The notes under the pieces: generated by a model
What the model was told of the DNA's origin: nothing
What the model saw: the letters and a program-made list of their open reading frames with translations, nothing else
Database searches by the model: none
Translations under genes and position numbers: made by a program
NCBI GenBank assembly: GCA_021789565.1
Contig: JAJYJL010000606.1
Span: forward strand, 1-5,828
DNA length: 5,828 bases
Direction of reading: 5' to 3'
From: Acidobacteriota bacterium
GTDB taxonomy: Bacteria > Acidobacteriota > Terriglobia > UBA7540
Shown: positions 1-4,949 of the stretch, piece after piece
Position numbering within the stretch: the first letter of the stretch is position 1
Layout of the letters: the number at the start of each line of letters is the position of its first letter

Positions 1-189
1 GTGAAGAAAGTCCAGCCGCAGTTCAAAACCAAGGGGCGGAGAAGTGCCCAAAGTCTCGATGTGCGCCTCAGCCACATCCAGACTTGGTGGCGCCAAAGAC
101 ACAAAAATGCGAGGAGAAGGGGATCTGGCCAAATCTTTTTCCGGGGCCACCGGCCCTTTATAGTTAACAACTCTCTCATTATGAAGCAT
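1..189 (-). CDS. aroD: Type I 3-dehydroquinate dehydratase, N-terminal part (3' end beyond window)
   Basis: The minus strand is open from an ATG at 189-187 to the left edge, giving the first 63 codons of a gene that continues outside. The translation contains RIFVSLAPPSLDVAEAHIE (about residues 27-45) and then FELRLDFL near the end. This matches the first beta strand (I-x-V-S-L) and the second strand (E-L-R-L-D) of type I dehydroquinases, where the Glu and Arg bind substrate. The family removes water from 3-dehydroquinate to give 3-dehydroshikimate in the cytoplasmic shikimate pathway, using a Schiff-base lysine that would lie outside this window. In some bacteria the domain is fused to shikimate dehydrogenase (aroDE), which cannot be decided here. 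The start is uncertain: the ATG has a poor Shine-Dalgarno, and a GTG at 150-148 preceded by AAAGGG is an alternative. The gene is divergent from the Nudix gene. Confidence 0.72.
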   Translation of the reverse strand, partial: MLHNERVVNYKGPVAPEKDLARSPSPRIFVSLAPPSLDVAEAHIETLGTSPPLGFELRLDFLH

Positions 190-538
190 TTGCTCAGATT
201 CCGGCAAGCTAATTGTCCGAATTTGGATGCCGGACGTGCGTTTTGAAGGAGTTCCAAAGAGGCAAGCGCCTAATCAAGCAACCACAACAAAGCTCCTGCG
301 GCTTCATTTCGCCGGAAAATCGTACCTCCACAGGCCCACTTCTGCCCCGCTCTTCTGTTTTCATAAAATCTCTTAGCCGCAGGATGGTTAGAATGCCTTA
401 AAATCCGGTGTTGGGGATGGCGAAGAAGGATTTCTTCTGCGGCATGATCTTGCAGGATTGAACATATAACTACTGTATTTTCAAATTAATAAGAATAGCC
501 AGAAGCACTCAACGTGAACAACCAGAAAGGCACCTGTT
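190..538. other. Gene-free intergenic region between divergent aroD and Nudix genes
   Basis: No convincing gene is visible in these 349 bases; the short open frames on the plus strand look random in composition. The region should carry the promoters of both flanking genes. A TATAAC at 465-470 is a fair -10 match for the Nudix direction, but no good -35 stands at the right distance. An inverted repeat GCCGCAG (376-382) / CTGCGGC (437-443) encloses a smaller GAAGAA (422-427) / TTCTTC (432-437) hairpin that shares base 437 with it. This could be a structured 5' leader, but no T-run follows, so it is not a terminator. An AGAAAGG at 524-530 lies 8 nt before the Nudix ATG and serves as its ribosome binding site. 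Confidence 0.55.
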
Positions 539-997
539 ATGAAACGTGAATATCCCAAGCACCCGATTGTCGGAGTAGGAGGAGTGGTCATTCGAGGCGA
601 CTGTGTACTCCTGATCCGACGCGGCCGCGAGCCACTGAAGGGAGAATGGTCCATCCCCGGCGGCATGGTGGAGCTTGGAGAAAGCCTGAAGGAGGGGGTA
701 AAGCGGGAAGTCCTGGAGGAAACAGGGTTGAAGGTCCGTCCAATGGAGGCTCTTACCGTGTTTGACCGCATCCAGAAAAATGGCGAGCGGATCCAATACC
801 ACTACGTCATCATCGATTACGCCTGCCGCCCCACCGGGGGCCGGTTGAAATCCGGAAGTGACGTTCTGGACGCCCGATGGGTAAAGCGCGAAGAACTGCC
901 GCTCTACCGAATCACACCAAAAGCCGCCATCATCGTTGCTGACGCCTTCGATTGGTTTAAAAGGCAGCAGCCACCTTCATCCCGCAAGAAGGGCTAG
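539..997 (+). CDS. Nudix hydrolase, ADP-ribose pyrophosphatase-like
   Basis: A 152-residue cytoplasmic enzyme with a perfect Nudix box (G-x5-E-x7-R-E-U-x-E-E-x-G-U) from G42 to L64. E57, E60 and E61 are the predicted metal-binding and catalytic glutamates. The N-terminal strand VGVGGVVI (11-18), the WSIPGG segment (37-42) and the late DARWVKREELP segment with RITPKA following it are typical of small ADP-ribose / nucleoside-diphosphate-derivative Nudix enzymes. Members cleave X-linked nucleoside diphosphates to NMP plus X-phosphate. Substrate cannot be read from the box, so ADP-ribose is only the nearest guess. Length fits a single-domain family member; the last 12 residues are polar and basic and probably disordered. 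The start is supported by AGAAAGG 8 nt upstream. The gene stands alone on this strand and converges with the minus-strand small RNA unit downstream. Confidence 0.9.
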   Translation: MKREYPKHPIVGVGGVVIRGDCVLLIRRGREPLKGEWSIPGGMVELGESLKEGVKREVLEETGLKVRPMEALTVFDRIQKNGERIQYHYVIIDYACRPTGGRLKSGSDVLDARWVKREELPLYRITPKAAIIVADAFDWFKRQQPPSSRKKG

Positions 998-1064
998 TGC
1001 GATTCCTGCATTTTGAGCTCGTCTGCAAAAGCAGCTGGATCTACAAGCCCCTGTCGTACAAATG

Positions 1065-1103
1065 AAAAACCCCTGGCCTTGTTTCGCTGGCAAGACCAGG
1101 GGT
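1065..1103 (-). terminator. Rho-independent terminator of the small minus-strand unit
   Basis: On the minus strand an 8-bp stem ACCCCTGG/CCAGGGGT (plus-strand arms 1069-1076 and 1096-1103) is extended inward by CTTG/CAAG (1078-1081 and 1091-1094) after one A/C mismatch, with a 9-nt loop. The minus strand then reads TTTTTCATTTG (the first T pairs in the stem), the expected U-tract. The plus direction has no T-run after the hairpin, so it should act mainly on minus-strand transcripts and not on the Nudix gene. Confidence 0.85.
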
Positions 1104-1219
1104 CGGATACTGATTGAGATTGGCCTCCCAAATGCTCTTGGGAACAGGCGCCGACTGCGCCGTGCCTTTCTTCCTCTCTTAGCTAGGGAGAGGTCCTACA
1201 AACAAGCACTAGCGAGCGC

Positions 1220-1261
1220 CTAAGCCTCAGCACCCTCGCTACAGTTACTTTCAATTTGCAT
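1220..1261 (-). CDS. Tiny 13-residue ORF with an exceptional ribosome binding site
   Basis: An ATG at 1261-1259 opens a frame reading MQIESNCSEGAEA and stops at TAG (1222-1220). The peptide is acidic, has one cysteine, and has no hydrophobic segment and no run of one amino acid of the kind seen in attenuation leaders. The case for translation rests on context: a consensus-like promoter, a full-length Shine-Dalgarno at ideal spacing and an ATG. The ORF ends within a potential stem (1241-1210), so translating ribosomes would disrupt that stem. It could be a functional micropeptide, a sensor ORF whose translation controls RNA folding, or a decoy site where the ribosome is the target. No homologue is recognised. 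Confidence 0.5.
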   Translation of the reverse strand: MQIESNCSEGAEA

Positions 1262-1278
1262 GGATCACCTCCTTTCTA
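1261..1278 (-). promoter_or_regulatory. Shine-Dalgarno complementary to the 16S rRNA tail over 18 nt
   Basis: The minus strand reads TAGAAAGGAGGTGATCC followed by the A of the ATG. This is the exact reverse complement of the usual bacterial 16S rRNA 3' end, TGGATCACCTCCTTTCTA. Core GGAGG (1272-1268) lies 6 nt from the start codon, the optimal distance. Ordinary genes use 4-8 matching bases; 18 is extreme and suggests strong ribosome capture or an unusual initiation control. Confidence 0.8.
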
Positions 1279-1289
1279 GCGTGATTCAG

Positions 1290-1318
1290 ATATTAAGAGG
1301 CTGCCGCGGCAGAGTCAA
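1290..1318 (-). promoter_or_regulatory. Sigma70-type promoter of the small unit, with palindromic spacer
   Basis: The minus strand carries -35 TTGACT (1318-1313) and -10 TAATAT (1295-1290) separated by exactly 17 bp, close to the sigma70 consensus and the best promoter in the window. The spacer contains a perfect 12-bp palindrome CTGCCGCGGCAG (1301-1312) directly next to the -35, a position where a bound dimeric regulator would block or remodel polymerase. The upstream flank on the minus strand is T-rich (TTTTTTC). Confidence 0.75.
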
Positions 1319-1369
1319 GAAAAAATCTGCAATCAGAAGAGAAAAATGCTAAGTGAAATTACGGCCGCG

Positions 1370-2083
1370 TCAGGCTCGCCAGCGGAGCACAATCAGATCG
1401 AGAAACATACGGATGGAATCGCGAATAAAGTGGACCTTTGTGGCAGGATTATCATTCCATCGAACCGGCACTTCCACAATCTTTCCGCCAAATTTCCGGA
1501 TCAGAAAAAGCACCTCCGCGTCAAAGCCAAACCCCTCAACTTTCTGCAACTCAAAAGCCCGCCGTGTGGAATCCCTGCGGAACAACTTCAACCCGCACTG
1601 AGTGTCGTGAATCCTGAGCCCGGTAAACAACCGTACCAGCAGGTTGAAGCATCGGCCGGCATACTCCCGGCGCCACGGCTGGTGAACTCCAATCAACTTC
1701 CGATCGAGCGCTCGCGAACCGATGGCGGCATCAGCGGCTGCAGACTCCAGCGCGGCAAGCAGTTTGTCCGCTTCCTCGATTGGAGCGGACAGGTCAGCGT
1801 CTGTGAAAAGGATGACTTTGCCCCGTGCTTCCAAAACACCCCGCCGTACGCTGAATCCTTTCCCGCGGTTGACCCCATTCGAAAGCACGCGAGTGCCAGG
1901 CCAAATGGATTGGAATTCCTTGAAGAGTTCCAGCGTGCCGTCGCTCGACCCATCGTCCACCAGCACCACCTCAGTTTCAAAAGGCTTTGATGCGATAAAT
2001 TTCCGCACGTCCTCGAGGGTTCCTGCAAGCCTCAACGCCTCGTTGTAGGCAGGGATCACGATGCTCAGATACGGGTCAGCCAT
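1370..2083 (-). CDS. Family 2 glycosyltransferase, dolichyl/polyprenyl-phosphate beta-glucosyltransferase-like
   Basis: A 237-residue GT-A enzyme. SIVIPAYNE (7-15) and VLVDDGSSDGT (40-50) form the nucleotide-sugar site; NRGKG (72-76) is followed by the metal-binding DAD (95-97). DTQCGLKLF (160-168) and GFGFDAEVLF (184-193) are hallmarks of the ALG5/DPM1-like branch. Such enzymes move glucose or mannose from UDP- or GDP-sugar to a polyprenyl phosphate at the cytoplasmic membrane face, supplying sugars for envelope glycans or protein glycosylation. No C-terminal transmembrane helices are present, so it is probably peripheral through basic residues such as the VLRWRA end. The start fits the family N-terminus, but there is no Shine-Dalgarno. 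It follows pcm on the same strand after a 176-bp gap that carries its own promoter-like site. The sugar and lipid acceptor cannot be told from the sequence. Confidence 0.9.
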   Translation of the reverse strand: MADPYLSIVIPAYNEALRLAGTLEDVRKFIASKPFETEVVLVDDGSSDGTLELFKEFQSIWPGTRVLSNGVNRGKGFSVRRGVLEARGKVILFTDADLSAPIEEADKLLAALESAAADAAIGSRALDRKLIGVHQPWRREYAGRCFNLLVRLFTGLRIHDTQCGLKLFRRDSTRRAFELQKVEGFGFDAEVLFLIRKFGGKIVEVPVRWNDNPATKVHFIRDSIRMFLDLIVLRWRA

Positions 2084-2092
2084 AGGGGCCAG

Positions 2093-2122
2093 ACTATAGT
2101 CCGTTCACTCCGCAAATTGCAA
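2093..2122 (-). promoter_or_regulatory. Candidate promoter giving a leaderless glycosyltransferase mRNA
   Basis: On the minus strand TTGCAA (2122-2117) and TATAGT (2098-2093) are separated by 18 bp. Only 9 nt lie between the -10 and the glycosyltransferase ATG at 2083, so a start about 7 nt after the -10 leaves a leader of roughly 0-4 nt. The sequence just before the ATG (CTGGCCCCT) has no Shine-Dalgarno, which agrees with leaderless initiation. The -35 is only a moderate match. Confidence 0.45.
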
Positions 2123-2259
2123 TGGAATTCAAGCTCAAGTGACGTCTCTATAACAATTCTAATCCGGCACTTGAATCACTGTCCGCATAGGAGCTTACAG
2201 CCGGCAAACGACGCCAGAATGGCGACGCTACGATCTCCAGACCATGGCGGAACACCACG

Positions 2260-2925
2260 CTAACGGGTTTGTTGCGGCCAGGCCTGTTTGCCGACCAGAG
2301 GAACAAACTGACAAGGGTCCAGGTTGCGAACAATAAGTTCATCGGCATGTTTGGAAATCACCTGAAGCGTTTGTAACTGAAGCGTTCCAACAGGAATTAC
2401 CAGCCGGCCGCCATCGGCCAACTGGCTGACGAGTACCTGGGGCACTGCAGGCGCGGCAGCGGTCACGACAATGGCCGTGTAGGGCGCTCCCGCTGGGTAG
2501 CCCTCGCTACCGTCCGCAAGAATAACCTGGGTGCAGCGGTACCCCAGGCGGGTAAGCCGTTCCCGCGCGGCATCAGCCAAGCGCGTAATCCGTTCCAGAG
2601 TTATCACTTCAGCTCCCAGGTGCGAGAGAACTGCAGCCTGGTAGCCCGAACCGGTGCCAATTTCCAGCACTCTGTCTCCGAACTCAACCTGTGCGGCCTC
2701 TGTCATGGCTGCTACCATGTAAGGCTGCGAAATGGTTTGCCCGTCACCGATTGCAATTGGCCGGTCCTCATACGCCTCCTGCTGATCGAGCAGAGGCACA
2801 AACTCGTGGCGAGGCACTTCATACATGGCTTGCAATACACGCTCGGCGCGAATTCCCCGGTGGCGCAACTGCCGTTCAACCATCGCTCGGCGCGCGAATT
2901 CAAAGGGATTGTCGTTCATAAACAT
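2260..2925 (-). CDS. pcm: Protein-L-isoaspartate O-methyltransferase
   Basis: A 221-residue cytoplasmic SAM-dependent methyltransferase that methylates the abnormal isoaspartyl carboxyl groups of aged proteins, starting their repair to aspartate. Signature blocks appear in family order. VERQLRHRGI (16-25) is followed by VPRHEFVP (37-44). AYEDRPIAIGDGQTISQPY (51-69) includes the Thr-Ile-Ser-Gln substrate loop. VLEIGTGSGYQAAVL (86-100) is SAM motif I. GGRLVIPVG (172-180) and CQFVPLVG (206-213) come last. Length is close to the usual 205-220. Two in-frame ATGs (2925 and 2919) are possible starts; neither has a clear Shine-Dalgarno. The gene is divergent from the ThiF-family gene, 110 bp away. 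Its partner in many bacteria is surE, which is not seen here. Confidence 0.95.
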   Translation of the reverse strand: MFMNDNPFEFARRAMVERQLRHRGIRAERVLQAMYEVPRHEFVPLLDQQEAYEDRPIAIGDGQTISQPYMVAAMTEAAQVEFGDRVLEIGTGSGYQAAVLSHLGAEVITLERITRLADAARERLTRLGYRCTQVILADGSEGYPAGAPYTAIVVTAAAPAVPQVLVSQLADGGRLVIPVGTLQLQTLQVISKHADELIVRNLDPCQFVPLVGKQAWPQQTR

Positions 2926-3035
2926 TCAGCATGCCGCTGCCGTGAAAGTGCCCTTGTTATTATCATCTACCCCACACAAACCTGCGTCGAGGAGTAATTT
3001 CCGTACGCACCGGTCTGGAAAATATAAGGGTTATA

Positions 3036-4073
3036 ATGAAGACGATAAGTTCGCAAACGATGAACCAGGAAAAATATTCCCGTCAGATCCTCTTCCGCCC
3101 GATCGGCGAAGAAGGCCAGAGGAAGTTGCTCGCCTCGAGGGCCGTCATTGTGGGATGTGGCGCGCTGGGAACGGCCCAGGCGAATGCGCTGGTCCGGGCC
3201 GGTGTCGGCACCCTGCGCATTGTTGACCGCGACTACGTTGAAGAGAGCAATCTGCAGCGCCAATGCCTGTTTGATGAAAACGACGCCCAGGCGAACCTTC
3301 CCAAAGCAGTAGCGGCTGAGCGCAAGCTGAGGCAGATCAATTCCGACGTTCAGACGGAAGGCGTAGTGGCTGACGCAACCAGCCGCAACATTGAAGACCT
3401 TGTTCGCGGATTCGACGTCATCCTGGACGGGACCGACAATTTTGAAGCACGCTATCTGCTGAATGACGTTGCCGTCAAGCTGGAAATACCCTGGATTTAC
3501 GGAGCCGCGGTGGCGAGTTCGGCCGTTACCATGACTATCCTGCCAGGCCGGGGGCCTTGCCTGGGCTGCGTCTTCCCGGATGCGCCCGCGGGACTGCACG
3601 AAACCTGCGACACAGTTGGAGTGATCGGGCCAGCGGCCGCCTGGACTTCGGCCATCCAGGTGACCGAAGCTTTAAAGATCCTGCTGGGACATCAGCAGGA
3701 CCTGCACAGGACGCTCTTCGGATTTGACATCTGGCACAACCGCACGCAACAGGTCAGGCCAAAACGCGATCCCGACTGCCGGGCATGCGGCCAAAGGGTT
3801 TTCACTCACCTGGAAAAAGGGGAACTTTTCCCTACAACACTCTGCGGCAGGGACGCGGTCCAGATTCGTCACCGTGAATCTCGAAATCTGGATCTGGGCG
3901 TTCTTAAATCGCACCTCGAACATTTTGGAAACGTGAGGGCTAACAACTACCTGTTAAAGTTTTCCTTCGACGGCTACGAGATGACGGTCTTTCCGGACGG
4001 CCGAGCCATCATCAAGGGTACACAGGACCCCGCAGTCGCCCGTGGGCTCTACGCAAAATACATCAGTTCCTGA
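3036..4073 (+). CDS. ThiF/MoeB/HesA-family E1-like adenylyltransferase with C-terminal extension
   Basis: A 345-residue E1-type enzyme. GCGALG (40-45) is the ATP loop, followed by DRD (64-66), the NLQRQ arginine-finger segment (72-76), K90 and the catalytic aspartate in DGTDNF (131-136). Zinc pairs C175/C178 and C248/C251 are complete. C191 in CDTVGVIGP is in the position of the ThiF cysteine that takes part in sulfur transfer. The family adenylates the C-terminal Gly-Gly of a small ubiquitin-like sulfur carrier (ThiS or MoaD) for thiamine-thiazole or molybdopterin synthesis. Residues from about 253 to 345 form an extra domain ending FSFDGYEMTVFPDGRAIIKG plus DPAVARGLYAKYI, as in the longer ThiF/MoeB proteins, in place of a rhodanese domain. 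The start is chosen from AGGG 5 nt upstream; an ATG at 3060 gives the more usual MNQEKYSRQ start. No carrier, thi or moa gene lies nearby, so ThiF versus MoeB is left open. Confidence 0.9.
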   Translation: MKTISSQTMNQEKYSRQILFRPIGEEGQRKLLASRAVIVGCGALGTAQANALVRAGVGTLRIVDRDYVEESNLQRQCLFDENDAQANLPKAVAAERKLRQINSDVQTEGVVADATSRNIEDLVRGFDVILDGTDNFEARYLLNDVAVKLEIPWIYGAAVASSAVTMTILPGRGPCLGCVFPDAPAGLHETCDTVGVIGPAAAWTSAIQVTEALKILLGHQQDLHRTLFGFDIWHNRTQQVRPKRDPDCRACGQRVFTHLEKGELFPTTLCGRDAVQIRHRESRNLDLGVLKSHLEHFGNVRANNYLLKFSFDGYEMTVFPDGRAIIKGTQDPAVARGLYAKYISS

Positions 4074-4102
4074 TGGACGAGCAGTGCGGCACGATGTGGG
4101 GT

Positions 4103-4122
4103 GGTCCCGCAAGCGCGGAACC
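4103..4122. other. Hairpin between convergent genes
   Basis: GGTCCCGC (4103-4110) and GCGGAACC (4115-4122) form a 7-pair stem with one C/A mismatch and an AAGC tetraloop, in the 55-bp gap between the stops of the ThiF-family gene and the secreted protein gene. It may help end transcription from either side, but neither direction has a T-run, so a classical intrinsic terminator is not supported. Confidence 0.35.
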
Positions 4123-4128
4123 GTGCGA

Positions 4129-4785
4129 TTATCGTGAGCTCAGGCTGTATTCTGCAACCGGTGAACGCGTAACCACCAACTGCCGGCTTAATTGAAATTT
4201 AAGTTCCGTGCCCCTGGGCAGCGTCAGGTCCGGACCACGGCGGCGAAAACTGTCCACCAGGGCCGCGGCGTCGCCGATCATGCCTCCCACAAAAGCGCCG
4301 TGAAAGCCGCCGATCATGGTGCCCAGCAGGCCCCCGCCACCGACCCCAATACCAACCTCCTTAAGGTCGCGCAGGCGGGCATTCGGCCCCCGAATCACCC
4401 CTTCGGGGTTTGCGATGCTGGCATCGGGGGCACCGTAAGCATGCAGCAGAACGGCGCCCATGGTAAAGGTCTGTCCGTTCGGAAACGCAAGCGTTTCGGG
4501 GACGAGCAGCATTTTCCCCACGCCCTTGATGTGGCCCGGCCGGGTCAGACTGCCGATCCTTCCACGAATGGTAGCCCCGGCCGGAACAATCTGGTTTCCG
4601 CTGATGACGAGCGGCTCGGCAATGGTGGCGGCAAACAACTGCCCCTGTGAGTTCACTGCCGTGGACAAGGTCTGGGAAAGTCTGCAATTCAGGATAGTGC
4701 CAGGCGGAACGGTGAAGGTTGCCGCCGTTCCCGCCCAAGCGCTCAAAGTGACAAGGGACATGACCAACAGAGCGCGCTTGACCAT
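4129..4785 (-). CDS. Secreted glycine-zipper protein of unknown function
   Basis: A 218-residue protein. Residues 1-21 form a Sec signal peptide (basic MVKR, hydrophobic LLVMSLVTLSAWA, then small residues, with cleavage likely after about A18 or A22). Residues 26-80 resemble beta-rich 'VPAGT' envelope modules: VPPGTILNCRLSQTL, FAATIAEPLV, IVPAGATIRGRI. Residues 145-177 are a glycine zipper with repeated GxxxG spacing (GIGVGGGG, GTMIGG, GAFVGGMIG), suited to membrane insertion or packing. A second copy of the first motif follows at LPRGTELKFQLSRQL (189-203), so the zipper sits between two related beta motifs. It probably lies in the periplasm or outer membrane. The start has a strong Shine-Dalgarno GGAGGTGA ending 3 nt before the ATG (GGAGG core 6 nt from it). 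Nothing visible ties it to a pathway. Function is not recognised. Confidence 0.82.
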   Translation of the reverse strand: MVKRALLVMSLVTLSAWAGTAATFTVPPGTILNCRLSQTLSTAVNSQGQLFAATIAEPLVISGNQIVPAGATIRGRIGSLTRPGHIKGVGKMLLVPETLAFPNGQTFTMGAVLLHAYGAPDASIANPEGVIRGPNARLRDLKEVGIGVGGGGLLGTMIGGFHGAFVGGMIGDAAALVDSFRRRGPDLTLPRGTELKFQLSRQLVVTRSPVAEYSLSSR

Positions 4786-4949
4786 GATTCACCTCCGCAA
4801 CCGGTTTCATGGCCGGACCCTGGCGCTCTGTCCAGCTGGTTTTCAGGACCCGGGAAGAGTATCCAAAGGGCGTAATTCAGCCCATTGTTTCAGGATCGCT
4901 AACCCGCGTGTGACCCGCTTCTCAGGTGCCTTCAAACATCACCCAACCG

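Larger units (their letters stand above)
1065..1283 (-). ncRNA. Putative small structured transcript with an embedded 13-codon ORF
   Basis: A self-contained minus-strand unit of about 219 nt is predicted from a promoter (-35 and -10 at 1318-1290) and an intrinsic terminator (1103-1065). The start point is estimated as about 7 nt after the -10. Inside are a Shine-Dalgarno, a tiny ORF and several possible stems. TAGCGA (1241-1236) can pair with TCGCTA (1215-1210). CCTCTC (1193-1188) can pair with GAGAGG (1178-1173). GGCGC and GCGCC (1161-1147) form a 5-bp stem. TCCCAA (1143-1138) can pair with TTGGGA (1131-1126). The last stem is the terminator. No known RNA family is recognised: it does not look like 6S, tmRNA, RNase P or SRP RNA. 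It lies 52 bp downstream of the glycosyltransferase stop, on the same strand, and ends 68 bp past the end of the oppositely oriented Nudix gene. A dual-function sRNA, a leader-peptide RNA or a ribosome-binding RNA are all possible. Transcription itself is inferred. Confidence 0.6.

Noticed and set aside
1..246. Plus-strand open frame of 81 codons
   Set aside because: Arg-rich, unlike any family, with no visible upstream context. It lies opposite the recognisable aroD start.
417..461. Short plus-strand ORF MAKKDFFCGMILQD
   Set aside because: It has no proper Shine-Dalgarno and no promoter at a suitable distance, and it falls in the inverted-repeat region.
1261..1278. Plus-strand match to the 3' end of 16S rRNA, as if an rRNA gene fragment
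   Set aside because: The match stops exactly where the Shine-Dalgarno complement ends. The plus-strand bases before it do not resemble the 16S helix 45 region, and the minus-strand reading gives a promoter, ideal spacing and an ATG.
1346..1990. Plus-strand open frame of 214 codons
   Set aside because: It lies antisense to the glycosyltransferase, whose motifs are complete; the translation has no recognisable domain and is a shadow.
2148..2348. Minus-strand 66-codon frame overlapping the end of pcm
   Set aside because: Its start lies inside pcm in another frame without a ribosome binding site, and its composition is typical of a shadow frame.
3032..3037. TATAAT as a -10 box for the ThiF-family gene
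   Set aside because: It overlaps the ATG itself, so a start from it would lose the Shine-Dalgarno and the first codons.
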